From the NCBI GenBank assembly GCA_037367405.1, contig JAZKJV010003264.1, positions 62,001-126,000 on the forward strand: a DNA stretch of 64,000 nucleotides, read 5' to 3'. The position numbers and the translations under genes were made by a program. This document shows positions 32,435 to 42,309 of this stretch, piece after piece. This stretch comes from Ottelia alismoides (lineage: Eukaryota; Streptophyta; Magnoliopsida; Alismatales; Hydrocharitaceae). Under the pieces are notes generated by a model. It was given only the letters and a program-made list of their open reading frames with translations, had not been told where the DNA came from and did no database searches. Position 1 is the stretch's first letter; each line of letters starts with the position of its first letter.

Positions 32435-34294
32435 ATGGGTTCCGAAGGACGCAAGCTCTCTCCCAAGCGCATATGGGTTCCGAGGGTTCGCGGCCGCCAT
32501 CAAGGAGATCAGGTACATGCCACTCGTCATCCGGCACGCCATTCACGTGTCGTAGCCATTCACGAAGATATCAACGACGGTTGGGTGCGGGTCTCCCGCA
32601 CCAAACCCGGCAGGCGGTGCTTTCGCTGCTCGGCGAGGGGTCATTTGGCGTCTTCATGCATGGCGCCCCCCCGTTGCTTCAGATGCGGCCGCGTTGGTCA
32701 CCGCTCTTATTCATGTCGCGAGGCGCTCGGGGAACCCAAGCGGTCGAAGCCATCTTCTCTCTTGGAGCCCCTTCCTCGGCGAAAAGCTTCATCAACCACT
32801 AGGGATGCTCGCACCTTCGCTCAGGTGGTTATGGCGGGTGCCGACTCGGAGATGGCGAAGCCCGCTTCTTCCCCGACATCCTGCGGATATGGTGATTCTG
32901 GCGCTCCATCGGGCCTTACTCATGGTCAGGCGGCAATGGACACGAATCGCCCGGCGCCTATCAATCCAGCACCGAAGGCGAAGTCTGTGAATCTCGGCGT
33001 CGCGATCGGCATGGTTCATCGGGGGGGGCTCGATCGCGAGATGATCAAGGCAGAGACTCTTCTTCTACTAGGCGAGGACTTCACAGGAGATTTCTTCTTT
33101 CTGGACGAAGCCCGTTGCTGTGTGCGAGGTCTTTCCCCGGAGCAACGGGAAGCCCTTATCTCGAGTTCAGATTTCTCGGCGGTCAAATGGCGTCGTCCCC
33201 GGGTGGCCGACGGTGCAGCTCTTTCTTCAGAGATATGTGTGGTGGAGGTTCGCGGGGCTCCATTCCTGTCCCGATCGACACACTGCCTTTCAAAGGTCAT
33301 TCGAAGCTGGGGGCAAGTTTTGGCTATCCTGGACGATGGCCTCTCCCCAGGATCGGATTGGTCATGTACTAGGATCCTGGTCGAATGCTCCTCTAATCTC
33401 TCGCGGTCAATGTCCGGTAAGACGTTTTCGGAGATTCTGGATTTGGGGAGATGGTCGTTCAAGCTGGAATTTTTTTTTCCCCCGCCGGTGCTTTCTTCCG
33501 CCACCTCTGCGGCCGGGAACGAAGCTCCAAGGTCCGGCGACGGTTCGCATGCTCAGGTGCACGTGGCGCCACCCCCTCAGATTCCCGAGGCACCGCCAAA
33601 TCATTGCGACCCTTCGTCTTCGACGCATGGGGTCCACTCCCCGAGTACTTCTGGCATGGAGCCCCCTCTCGTGTCAGGGGGTCTTTTCGATGTCGATCGT
33701 CTGACGGAGGATTTATCTGTCACCCCCTCTCCACCGTGGCACGGCTTTTCCCCGCGGTTCGATGTGGCGACTCCTCTTCCCAACTCCGGGTCAGCGCCTC
33801 ATAATCGGATATGCTCTTGGGCCTTGCATGTCCCATCCTTGGGAAGGGACACTATTCCCTATTTCGAGGATATCCCTTGCCCAACCCCCATTTCTGCGAT
33901 GCCATTCTATCGATCGCGGGGATCCGAAATTTGGAGTCCTTCTCACTCTGCATCGCCGCTTCCTTCATCGGCAAATGCCTCGGGCTCCCCGGTGGACGCT
34001 CACCTCTCCGGTAATCCAGATATCTCTCACTTTTATGGGATGCAGTCTACCTCTTTTTCGACTTCCAGGTGCGACGATTATGCTCCATTCACCTCGCCGA
34101 TATTCACAACTTCACGCTCTGCTTCCTGGGACTCTTGGAATGCCTCCGACGCCTCCCCGAATCGATATGGCATAGTATATGCTCGCCGCCTGGACCTTAC
34201 TGTCGAAGGAACCTCTATTACGCCGATTCTGATATCTACGGAGGAGGTGGCGGTTGCAGCTGGACTTCGCCGCGTGGTCCACCGACGTGCCTGA
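32435..34294 (+). CDS. LINE ORF1 protein (RNA-binding, two zinc knuckles)
   Basis: About 619 residues from the ATG at 32435 (the frame is open slightly further upstream). ORF1 proteins of plant L1 LINEs bind the element RNA and form the ribonucleoprotein needed for retrotransposition. Two CX2CX4HX4C knuckles lie at about residues 62-75 (CFRCSARGHLASSC) and 81-94 (CFRCGRVGHRSYSC). A folded region follows at about 190-350, with VNLGVAIGMVHRGG, LLLLGEDFTGDF and VEVRGAPFLSRSTHCL, which resembles the DUF4283/RRM-like part of plant ORF1. The C-terminal half is Ser/Pro-rich and probably disordered. A repeated GCATATGGGTTCCGA lies at the start (32431 and 32469), so the second ATG could also serve. 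ORF2 begins 49 bp after the stop, so reinitiation is a plausible way to translate it. Confidence 0.88.
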   Translation: MGSEGRKLSPKRIWVPRVRGRHQGDQVHATRHPARHSRVVAIHEDINDGWVRVSRTKPGRRCFRCSARGHLASSCMAPPRCFRCGRVGHRSYSCREALGEPKRSKPSSLLEPLPRRKASSTTRDARTFAQVVMAGADSEMAKPASSPTSCGYGDSGAPSGLTHGQAAMDTNRPAPINPAPKAKSVNLGVAIGMVHRGGLDREMIKAETLLLLGEDFTGDFFFLDEARCCVRGLSPEQREALISSSDFSAVKWRRPRVADGAALSSEICVVEVRGAPFLSRSTHCLSKVIRSWGQVLAILDDGLSPGSDWSCTRILVECSSNLSRSMSGKTFSEILDLGRWSFKLEFFFPPPVLSSATSAAGNEAPRSGDGSHAQVHVAPPPQIPEAPPNHCDPSSSTHGVHSPSTSGMEPPLVSGGLFDVDRLTEDLSVTPSPPWHGFSPRFDVATPLPNSGSAPHNRICSWALHVPSLGRDTIPYFEDIPCPTPISAMPFYRSRGSEIWSPSHSASPLPSSANASGSPVDAHLSGNPDISHFYGMQSTSFSTSRCDDYAPFTSPIFTTSRSASWDSWNASDASPNRYGIVYARRLDLTVEGTSITPILISTEEVAVAAGLRRVVHRRA

Positions 34295-34343
34295 CCGGGC
34301 CTCTTCCCCGAGCACTTTTTTTGGGATATTTTTGTAGCATTTA

Positions 34344-37300
34344 ATGAAGCTTTTGTCCTGGAACGTTCGTGGTTTGTGTGACCCTTTGCGTCGCAGGGCT
34401 CTGGGTTCACGAATGGTTGAATGGGCTTGTGATATAGCGTTCATACAGGAAACTAAAATATCGGGAGCTGACGAGGCATTCTGGAGATCATTGGGAGCTG
34501 GTCGTTTGGATGCTTTTTGCGCTTTGGATGCAACCGGATCTGCTGGTGGTGCTATTGTGGCGTGGAAATCTTCAAATTATTCATTATCTTACTCTCGAAT
34601 GGGAAGACATTCTATTTCTGTAGTCCTCGTGCAGGTGGCATCCAACGTAGCTATGGCGTTCTCATGTATCTATGCGCCTCTCTGTCACCTTACTCGCCGA
34701 GAATTATGGGAGGACCTGCGGGGTGATGCGGTAGCTTTCGGAAATATCCCCTGGATCTTGGGAGGGGATTTTAACGTAACAATGCTTTCAATTGATCGCC
34801 CCCGCGGGCGGGGGGGGAGAGACCCAGGTTCTCTTGAATTTCGGGACTTCATCAACGACTTGGCCTTGGAGGACTTGGTAGCCACGGACATTATCTATAC
34901 GTGGCGCAATAGCTCTTCCCGTTCACGGTTGGACCGGTTTTTGGCAAACTCTGCATGGATGGACACATTCCCTTTATGTTCGGTTTTGTCTCGTCCACGT
35001 TCTTTTTCGGATCACAGCCCTATTATTTGGGATTCGGGCGACTCGTCCCGGCCATATGGCATTTTTCGATACGAGAAAAGTTGGCTCCTGGAACCTAATT
35101 TCAAGGATATAGTCCGAAATCACTGGTCTCAAACTTCATATTCGGGTAGCGCTGCTAATCGGTTTGCTCTCAAACTTTCATCGTTACGGCGACTCCTGGC
35201 TTCCTTCAAAAGGTCTTCACGTTTGGCTCGGCGGTCGGCCCGAAACGAGGCCGAGGCCACTATCATTAGATTGGATCGTTTGGAGAGCAGCAGGGACCTA
35301 TCACAGAATGAACGATGCGAAAGATCGGTAGCAGCCAAGATTGTCTCGGAGGAAGACAAGAAATCGGCAATTGAATGGAAACAACGTTCTCGACTACGAT
35401 GGCTCAAGGAGGGGGACGCGAACACTACCTTCTTTCATCGGATAGCTAGTGCGCGTAAACGATATAATCGCATCTCTTCCATTGAGATTGGGGATGCGGT
35501 ATTCCAAAACGAGCAAGACATGGGTGCAGCGCTGGTGAATTATTTTAAGAACCTTTTCACTCGCCTTCCTTCTTCTTCGTGGCAATGGACGGCTCCCGGT
35601 GCCTCTACCATATCGGCCTCTGACGCAGCCGGGCTAACTCGGCCCTTTTCGTTGGAGGAACTGAAAAGCGCGGTGTGGGACCTGAACGCGGACGCTTCCC
35701 CCGGCCCGGACGGATTCCCTATTGCCTTCTATAAGGACTTCTGGGACGTCGTTGCGAATGATGTCCTGGATGTGGCGCTCGAGTTCTGCGATGGAAATCT
35801 GGGCTTCAACAGACTTAATCGGGCGTCCTTGATCCTCATTCCAAAATCTCAGGGTGCTCGCCGCGCTGAGGACTTCCGCCCTATTGCCGTCTCAAACGGT
35901 ATCTACTTGGTCATTGCAAAGGTTTTGGCCCGTCGCTTAGCTCCCCTCCTGGCTTCTCTCGTATCCCCTTGCCAGGCGGCCTTTATTCAAGGGAGACAAA
36001 TTTCGGACTGCTTCGCTCTTGCATCCGCCATTATCGACGGTTGGAACAAAAATGGAACAAAGGGGGTTCTTTGGAAAATCGATTTTGCTAAGGCTTACGA
36101 CTCCTTAGACTGGAGATTCTTATGGTCGATCCTGAGGTCTCGGGGATTCCCGCAGCTGTGGATCTCATGGATTCGTCGATGTGTTACCACGGTATCTTTC
36201 TCCCTATACCTCAACGGTAGGCCAGCAGGGAGCTTATTTCAGCCACAAAGGGGGGTTCGCCAGGGGTGCCCCCTCGCCCCTCTTCTATTTGTGCTAGCGG
36301 TGGACGTGCTTCCTCGAATGATCCAAGGCGTATACGATGCTGGATACACTAAAGGATGCACATTAGGCGACCAGCATATCCCCTTGATTCAGTACGCGGA
36401 CGACACCTTATGCTTTATTGAGGGGGATCAAAGGCACTATTCCGGTATGGCTACCACTGTCCATTTATTCTGCGAGTTATCGGGACTCCGCATTAACGAG
36501 TCCAAATCCAAATACGTGCCCTTTGCTCTCTCACCTCGGGAGATCGGGGAGTGCTCTTCCACGTTCGGGGCCACTCTCGGGGTTCTTCCTTTGGAGTACC
36601 TGGGCCTATCTCTATCTATAGGCAGGACAAGGATTCGCGACTATCAGCGAGTGGTGGAGAAGGTCGAATCGAGGCTGGCGGGATGGCGCTCGTCAATGCT
36701 CTCTCGGGGTGGCCGTTTGGTGCTCATTAAATCGGTCCTCTCGGCTATCCCTATATATTTTCTAGCATCCTGCGGCTTACCTAAAGGGATTCGGATGCGC
36801 TTGGACAAACGCTTGAGGGGTTTCTTTTGGGGCAAGAACGGCACGTCTGTTAGGGGGATGCACCTGGTGGCTTGGATGGACGTTACTCGTCCTAAGCGCG
36901 ATGGTGGACTGGGAGTTCGGCGCATTGATGTCATAAGGGATGCCTTCCTCCTCAAATGGGTGTCGAGACTTGTAGGGCGCGAGAATGGATTCCTGATTCA
37001 ATGTCTCCGCAGGGCGGCGGGTAATGCATATCTCTCCGTTTTTGACGGTCGATCACATAACCAATCTCCCCTATTTTGGCGCGAGGCCTTTGCGGTTTTC
37101 AACCGCAATCGAAGCCTATTCCGTCCATCCCTTGGAAACGGCTCCTCTTTCAAATTTTGGACCATGGACTGGTCTGGTAAGGGCACTCTCATGAACCTGT
37201 TCCCAAGACTTTATGCTCTTGCCAGAGACAAAGATGCATCGGTGGAGGCTTATTGGTCCAACGGCTCGTGGTGCCCCATCCTGGTGGACGCTCTCTCTTC

Positions 37301-37886
37301 TCAGCGGCTGATGGATTTCTCCGCCATGATGTCCTTGCTCGGGGAGGCCCCTACTCCATCGGGGGGGCGTGATCACTTCTCCTGGAATGACGGTTCCTTC
37401 ACCTCGAGGAAGGCTTATGCTGCTCTCCTTCCCAGCAGCGCTCCTCCGGATGAGCTGCTCCTCAATCACTGCAGGCTTATTTGGGCCCTCAAACTTCCGG
37501 AGAGGATTGGCATTTTCTTATGGATTTTGAGGCGGGGCCGTCTTCCTACTCGCGATCGCCTTCTACCGCTCTTCCCGAACATGCCCACTTTGTGTGGGCT
37601 GTGCTCCTCCGCGGTCGAATCCATTGATCACCTCTTCCTCCATTGCGATCTCGTGCGGCCACTTTGGGAGGACTCCACATGGCTGAATCGTACGTCGTTG
37701 ATATCGTTTTGGGAGAGCCTTGCTTCAGCTGAAAGTCGCTCGCGGACGGAGAGGCTGGCAACGGTAGCGAGAATTTGGTGCATATGGCTGGCCAGGAACA
37801 AACTCATGTTTGCTGGACAGAGATTTTATTTAGAAAATATTTGTATTGATGCGAACCGCCTGTGTGCGGATTGGTCTATCAGCTAA
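34344..37886 (+). CDS. LINE ORF2 protein: endonuclease, reverse transcriptase, zf-RVT
   Basis: 1,180 residues without interruption. It nicks target DNA and copies LINE RNA by target-primed reverse transcription. N-terminal APE-like endonuclease (1-230) with catalytic residues in WNVRG (N7), QETK (E36), GGDFNV (D142, N144), SRLDRF (D197) and SDHSP (D223, H224). Reverse transcriptase from about 430 to 800: DGFPIAFYKDFW, FRPIAVSNGIYLV, AFIQGRQI, KIDFAKAYDSLDW, RGVRQGCPLAPLLF and the catalytic YADD at 684-687, followed by LEYLGLSLS and SRGGRLVLIKSVL. C-terminal zf-RVT (about 1008-1110) with FSWNDGSFTSRKAY, PERIGIFLWILRRGRLPTRDR and a C/H-rich CGLCSSAVESIDHLFLHC. No RNase H domain is seen. All key residues are present, so activity is plausible but unproven. 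Confidence 0.93.
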   Translation: MKLLSWNVRGLCDPLRRRALGSRMVEWACDIAFIQETKISGADEAFWRSLGAGRLDAFCALDATGSAGGAIVAWKSSNYSLSYSRMGRHSISVVLVQVASNVAMAFSCIYAPLCHLTRRELWEDLRGDAVAFGNIPWILGGDFNVTMLSIDRPRGRGGRDPGSLEFRDFINDLALEDLVATDIIYTWRNSSSRSRLDRFLANSAWMDTFPLCSVLSRPRSFSDHSPIIWDSGDSSRPYGIFRYEKSWLLEPNFKDIVRNHWSQTSYSGSAANRFALKLSSLRRLLASFKRSSRLARRSARNEAEATIIRLDRLESSRDLSQNERCERSVAAKIVSEEDKKSAIEWKQRSRLRWLKEGDANTTFFHRIASARKRYNRISSIEIGDAVFQNEQDMGAALVNYFKNLFTRLPSSSWQWTAPGASTISASDAAGLTRPFSLEELKSAVWDLNADASPGPDGFPIAFYKDFWDVVANDVLDVALEFCDGNLGFNRLNRASLILIPKSQGARRAEDFRPIAVSNGIYLVIAKVLARRLAPLLASLVSPCQAAFIQGRQISDCFALASAIIDGWNKNGTKGVLWKIDFAKAYDSLDWRFLWSILRSRGFPQLWISWIRRCVTTVSFSLYLNGRPAGSLFQPQRGVRQGCPLAPLLFVLAVDVLPRMIQGVYDAGYTKGCTLGDQHIPLIQYADDTLCFIEGDQRHYSGMATTVHLFCELSGLRINESKSKYVPFALSPREIGECSSTFGATLGVLPLEYLGLSLSIGRTRIRDYQRVVEKVESRLAGWRSSMLSRGGRLVLIKSVLSAIPIYFLASCGLPKGIRMRLDKRLRGFFWGKNGTSVRGMHLVAWMDVTRPKRDGGLGVRRIDVIRDAFLLKWVSRLVGRENGFLIQCLRRAAGNAYLSVFDGRSHNQSPLFWREAFAVFNRNRSLFRPSLGNGSSFKFWTMDWSGKGTLMNLFPRLYALARDKDASVEAYWSNGSWCPILVDALSSQRLMDFSAMMSLLGEAPTPSGGRDHFSWNDGSFTSRKAYAALLPSSAPPDELLLNHCRLIWALKLPERIGIFLWILRRGRLPTRDRLLPLFPNMPTLCGLCSSAVESIDHLFLHCDLVRPLWEDSTWLNRTSLISFWESLASAESRSRTERLATVARIWCIWLARNKLMFAGQRFYLENICIDANRLCADWSIS

Positions 37887-38048
37887 TCTATTTGTATCTG
37901 CGGGGTGAATGGTTTCAGGTTGTGACCATTCTCCCCCACGTATTCCCTCCCCTGCTCATCTGTAAGTTCTTTCCCCTCTTTTCTTTCTTTCAATAAATTG
38001 GGGCGAACACCTACGGGTGTCTCCCCCTTTTGGAGTGTCAAAAAAAAA

Positions 38049-41000
38049 AGTCAATGCTGAAGTTTCTAATTCAGTTTTTTTTATGTTGCTATCCATCAGG
38101 TATTTTATCTATTGTTGTATGTTAGATAAAAAGTCACAAATCCTTCCAAACTTAGAGGATCAAAGGTACAATTTTCTCCCTCCTCTTGCTGCCTTCCATG
38201 CATGATTTAGCGTATAAAATTTTTATTACAAAAGCCTTCTAGGTACCTGGGGTTGGGACATAAAAATCTCCTAACTGAAATTATATTATAAGAAAGTATT
38301 GGTCATATCAAACTCACAAATAAGCCAACTTTTGGTTCACCTGGACTTCATACTGGTTAATAGAGAAAAGACTTTGATGTAATCAATTCCATACGTATAA
38401 GAGAATTCTTTTATTGAAAGCCCCTCTTTAAGCCAATCAAGCTTACCATCAAGTGTATGCTCTATAGGAAATAACCGCCGACAGGAAACAAGAGTGACAT
38501 TCAAAATAAAGGGCATGAGGTTAGAGGAGCATTCTTCTTATCAATCATGACATGACTTCAGTTAGAGTTTTGTAATATATCAATATAATCTCTTAGAATC
38601 AATACAGTTAACATTACATCAATGGATTGCATTCGAGATCAGATAAGCCATTACTCGTAATAATTAGAGATAGAATGGTGAACACATGATCTCACCCCTT
38701 TACATAGGGAAACCAACTGAGGTAAAGAAGCATATTGAGCAATGTTGATGAAGGGCTAGATTGGATTGTTTATGAATTATGATTATGCTGCACTATTGAA
38801 AGTTAACATTCCCACCACATGTAGAAATCTTAATCACGTTTATCTATACCATTGTAACTTTGTGTAAACTAGGTTGGGGAAGTGATACCTTCTGAACAGA
38901 TTTTTGGATAGAAGTTCGAAATTAGATGCATATATCCATTGGCTACAATCGCTCGAGATCAAAATCTGCTGAGGATTGTTCAATTAGTGAAACTCTTGCT
39001 TCACAAATGAACATTGTAAGCCTTGCAACATATGACCCTGCTGCCATATTTTTTTTATAAAAGACTATGGATGGCCTTATTATGATCGACTTCTATCTCC
39101 CTATGAGACACTACTCGAATAAGAGGGCTTAATCATCATAGGCAATCTCCTTGATGCCACTGGTTAATTTCACATATACAAATATTGATCGGAGTTAATA
39201 TCTTACTTATATAGGAGTAAATATGATGATCTTCTGAGAATTCATCTTTTAAAATATTAGAACTCTTCTTTCAAAATCAATAAATGATTTCTCAAGATCT
39301 TTACGAATAAGAAATCATCAATCAATTGATCATTATGTATAGTCTACTATTCATACAATCTATTATATATATATATATAGGATGTTATGGCAAATGATCA
39401 GAAAACACCCCTCTTTTGATGTCTCAACTGGAACTGGTACAATTGAAACATGATTCTTGTTTAGGTACCATATAAAACAAATTGATAAAGACTAGCTAGA
39501 TCCATGTCCAAAGCGTAGATGGTGATCTTATGATTTTAGAAATAATAAGATGTGACCACAAAGACCGATCATCTTCATAAATTAATCTTTTAGGTATACT
39601 CTACTATTTATACATATCATCAAAGATAGGTAGTGACAAAATACCTAGAATTTTAAAGTCGACCATTGAAGAGATTGAGAAATGATGGGGTAGATGAATA
39701 AGTGAAATCAATGCTGAATCATTATATCAATAAGATCGTTGATCAAAAAGACCAGTTCCGCTGACCCTTGTTCTTTAGGGTACCTAGGCTGGAGGACCCT
39801 TGGTTTTAGTTTTTCGAGCTCGTTAGCCCGTACCGGTCGGGCTGGTTTTTCTTTTAGAGCGACTTTTCCGGAAAGTCTCTCTCACCCGTCTTAGTGGCGT
39901 AGTTTTAGAGTAGTCCTATCCCTCTATTGGACCGCCTTCCAATTAGAGGGCGAGACGGAAGAGCCTTTTGTAGGCTACTTCACCGCTTGAGTTTTGTTTA
40001 TTTTTCGCCAGCAGACTTGGCGATGCTACATCCGAATCATCCATGTATACATCTGAATCCTCTATGGCTACATCTGAATCAGTTACAGTTGAATCTGAAA
40101 AAGATACATTTGAAATTGGATTGACTCACAATTGAGTTGGCTAAGTTGAATTACAGTTGAATTGGTTACATGGAAGCTTGGGTACAATTGAGTTGATTTC
40201 CGTTGAACTAGTTACTTTTCTGCCAATAATTCCTGGTAAAGAGAAAAGACCATATCATGAAAATCATCCTTATCAGACTATCCACTAAACTTGAGAAAAT
40301 CAACAAGGAAAGAATCAAAACCCCAGATCCATCATATACTCTTAGTATTATCAATCCACAAGATTCTTAAACATCATTATAAGCATTAATAGAGATAATG
40401 ATTATATCAGAGTCTCATCATTCATATTCTCAAGACCAGTCAAACTTGTATTATAACTAATAGAAAGGCAATGACTTAAATATGGATCACATGATATTGA
40501 TATATAAATGATTAATGTGGGCAATTAGTGTAGGATGAGTAGAATGGGGTTTTACATACCAAACAGCTTGAAAGCTTGTTTCATTGCAAGTAGTTTTAAA
40601 TTTTAATTGTCAAAACCAAATTACTTGCTTTCTTTTGGAACCACTAAATTTCTGTTAATTTTAATTAATTAGATGTACTCAACGTTTGTTGATGTTCTTT
40701 TCTCCCTATTCCATGGATTGCAGGCAAAATACCTGCATCGTTGTATTGGGAGAGTTGAACATCAGCTTCTGCAGTTACAATTATCAGGTACGCATTATAT
40801 AGTTTGTTCAAGATATTATATGCTTTTATTTCTCCTCTAATATAATTGGGATGCATGTACATAATGCAATTTCTGTTGTTACATGTTAACTGCTATGGAT
40901 ATTTATGCAATATAATTGTGAATACTGTAGTTTTGTGGCTTATTAGTTAATTTGTGAATGGCATTCGTAAAAAAAAACCCCCTAATTTTTAGTACTATAA

Positions 41001-41075
41001 TGTGTTCTTTAGTGAACATTATACTACGGATGATATGTAAACGGGTATCCCAGATCCGTAGAAGCGGGCCTCACA
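38049..41075 (+). repeat. 3' LTR of gypsy G, right piece
   Basis: Continues the LTR after the LINE (38049-38064 is the second TSD copy). It aligns with 25068-28360. Relative to the 5' LTR it lacks 272 bp (26767-27038): the junction at about 39747-39753 is a single AAAGACC where the 5' LTR has two copies flanking the missing block. Confidence 0.9.
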
Positions 41076-41740
41076 GATGGTGGGAAAACTTCTCTATATT
41101 ACTATCACTAGACCTGACATCGCTTTTGCAGTGAGTCGGGTGAGTCAGTTCATAGAACAACCTAGACAAGTTCACATGGATGCCATATATATGATACTGA
41201 GATATCTAAAGTCGTCTCCAGGTGCAGGACTACTGTTCAGGAAAGAAACAAATATCTCAATTTCTGCATGTGCTGATGCGGATTTTGCATGATGCCCTAA
41301 AGTTCAGAAGTCTACTTCAGGTTTTGTAGTGTGTGTTTCTTTGATTTCTTGAAAAAGCAAGAAACAAACAGCGGTGGCTAGATCTAGTGCTGAATCTGAG
41401 TACCGGGCCATGGCACAAGCAAGTACAGCGATAATGTGGGTTCGAGCTGTGTTAGAAGATCTGCATATAGGTGCACCTCTACCCATGCAACTACAATGTG
41501 ACAATCAAGCATCGTTATTCATTGCTAATAATCCTGCATTTAATGAAAGAACAAAGCATATTTAGGTAGACTGCTACTATACTAGGGATATGATTCAAAA
41601 GGGCTTGATTTCTACTTCCCATTTCAGTTCAAGAGAGCAGACTGCAGACATCTTTACCAAACCATTGCTCATAGGGCCATTCTAGAAGTGTCCTTCCAAG
41701 CTGAGCATGATTGATATCTATGCCCCATTTTGAGGGGGAG
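41076..41740 (+). pseudogene. RNase H region of copia D and PPT
   Basis: Continues D after the G insertion: GKLLYITITRPDIAFAVSRVSQF, LRYLKSSPGAGLLFRKETN, ACADADFA, AVARSSAESEYRAMAQAS, LQCDNQASLFIANNPAFNERT and the tail TRDMIQKGLISTSHF with DIFTKPLL. Stops occur at about 41290, 41350, 41563 and 41683, several looking like G-to-A or G-to-T changes. The frame ends at a polypurine tract (TTTTGAGGGGGAG, 41728-41740) that borders the 3' LTR. Confidence 0.87.
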
Positions 41741-41883
41741 TGTAGAGATATTTCTTAACTATGTGTACTCTTTTGTTATGTTTTGTTTCTTTTTTCCATC
41801 TTATGTAATTTACCCATATGCTTTCTCTATATAAGAGAGCCTAGGGTTCTGTGGAATAAACAATCAACTTCTTTCTTCCAACA
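41741..41883 (+). repeat. 3' LTR of copia D (143 bp)
   Basis: TGTAGAGATATTTC...TTCTTCCAACA, followed by TSD gacat at 41884-41888. About 13 differences from the 5' LTR by eye. Confidence 0.9.
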
Positions 41884-41888
41884 GACAT

Positions 41889-42265
41889 GAAGGTTGACGA
41901 GGTGATGAGCTAAAGTTTGAGATATCAATATTGTATTGCTTAGCTTGGAAAGGGATAGATCGGAGATATAATGGTATATATCGATAACATAGGTGGAAAT
42001 CTTGAAAATGGCTAAAAATAATTTTCTCGTAAATCAAGATCATCTTAATTCTTAATATTAAATATACAAATATACACTTATATTCCAGAGTGAGGTGTAT
42101 TTAGCACAATATACTTTGTATTAGATAAATCTCGCATATCGATGATATCACTGTCGATTGCTTATTGCCGAGAGACATCAGAAAGGAAATAATGATATTC
42201 CTGCAATAACAACTTATGGTCATAAAGGATGTTCATGTAGCACATTATTATAATATTACATTACA
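41889..42265. other. Non-coding stretch with an old GAAATTTCG-element remnant
   Basis: No gene. Positions about 41990-42150 (GGAAATCTTGAAAATGGCT, ACAAATATACACTTATAT, CTCGCATATCG) align loosely with the AT-rich middle of the hAT derivative at about 10270-10440, suggesting a decayed relative. This DNA is the right flank of the D insertion site. Confidence 0.4.
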
Positions 42266-42309
42266 TACTATGTACAAAAGAAAGTCGAGCTTGGTGGTGG
42301 CCTGGTTCC

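Larger units (their letters stand above)
32382..38048 (+). mobile_element. Apparently intact L1-type LINE (5.67 kb)
   Basis: Two long open frames (ORF1 32435-34294, ORF2 34344-37886), a short 3' UTR and a tail of 10 A (38040-38049). The 16-bp target duplication AGTCAATGCTGAAGTT lies at 32366-32381 and 38049-38064. The pre-insertion bottom strand reads TTT/AA at the inferred nick, as expected for an L1 endonuclease. No in-frame stop interrupts either ORF. The 5' UTR is only about 50 bp, so slight 5' truncation cannot be excluded. It sits inside the 3' LTR of G and is the youngest insertion in the nest. A truncated relative is at 2956-4214. Confidence 0.92.
24943..41075 (+). mobile_element. Ty3/gypsy element G with 3.4-kb LTRs, nested in D
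   Basis: Perfect TSD gatgg at 24938-24942 and 41076-41080. Removing G restores the copia D frame (RRYREMV then GKLLYITIT). The 5' LTR is 24943-28360 (3,418 bp). The interior is 28361-32239. The 3' LTR is 32240-41075, interrupted by a LINE (32382-38048) and shortened by a 272-bp deletion. LTRs begin TGTAACATCC and end GCCTCACA. The interior has PBS, protease, RT, RNase H, integrase and a chromovirus-like C-terminal block, but no recognisable gag. Long LTRs and pol resemble the Tekay/Del type (inference). LTR copies look about 98% identical by eye although pol is heavily broken. Confidence 0.9.
16620..41883 (+). mobile_element. Ty1/copia element D, host of the large nest
   Basis: Plus-strand copia with 143-bp LTRs at 16620-16762 and 41741-41883 (about 91% identical by eye) and a perfect TSD gacat at 16615-16619 and 41884-41888. 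Its own DNA lies at 16620-18695, 18951-19123, about 23296-24942 and 41076-41883, roughly 4.5 kb. The rest is later insertions: a filler insert of about 255 bp, copia E, and gypsy G with its LINE. The polyprotein reads in order gag, protease, GAG-pre-integrase, integrase, RT, RNase H, with stops and frameshifts. The 5' LTR starts TA instead of TG, a point mutation. Confidence 0.92.

Noticed and set aside
33016..33504. Long minus-strand frames opposite the LINE ORFs (also 33407-33637, 34078-34444, 37116-37469)
   Set aside because: Shadows of ORF1/ORF2 in GC-rich coding DNA, with no domains.
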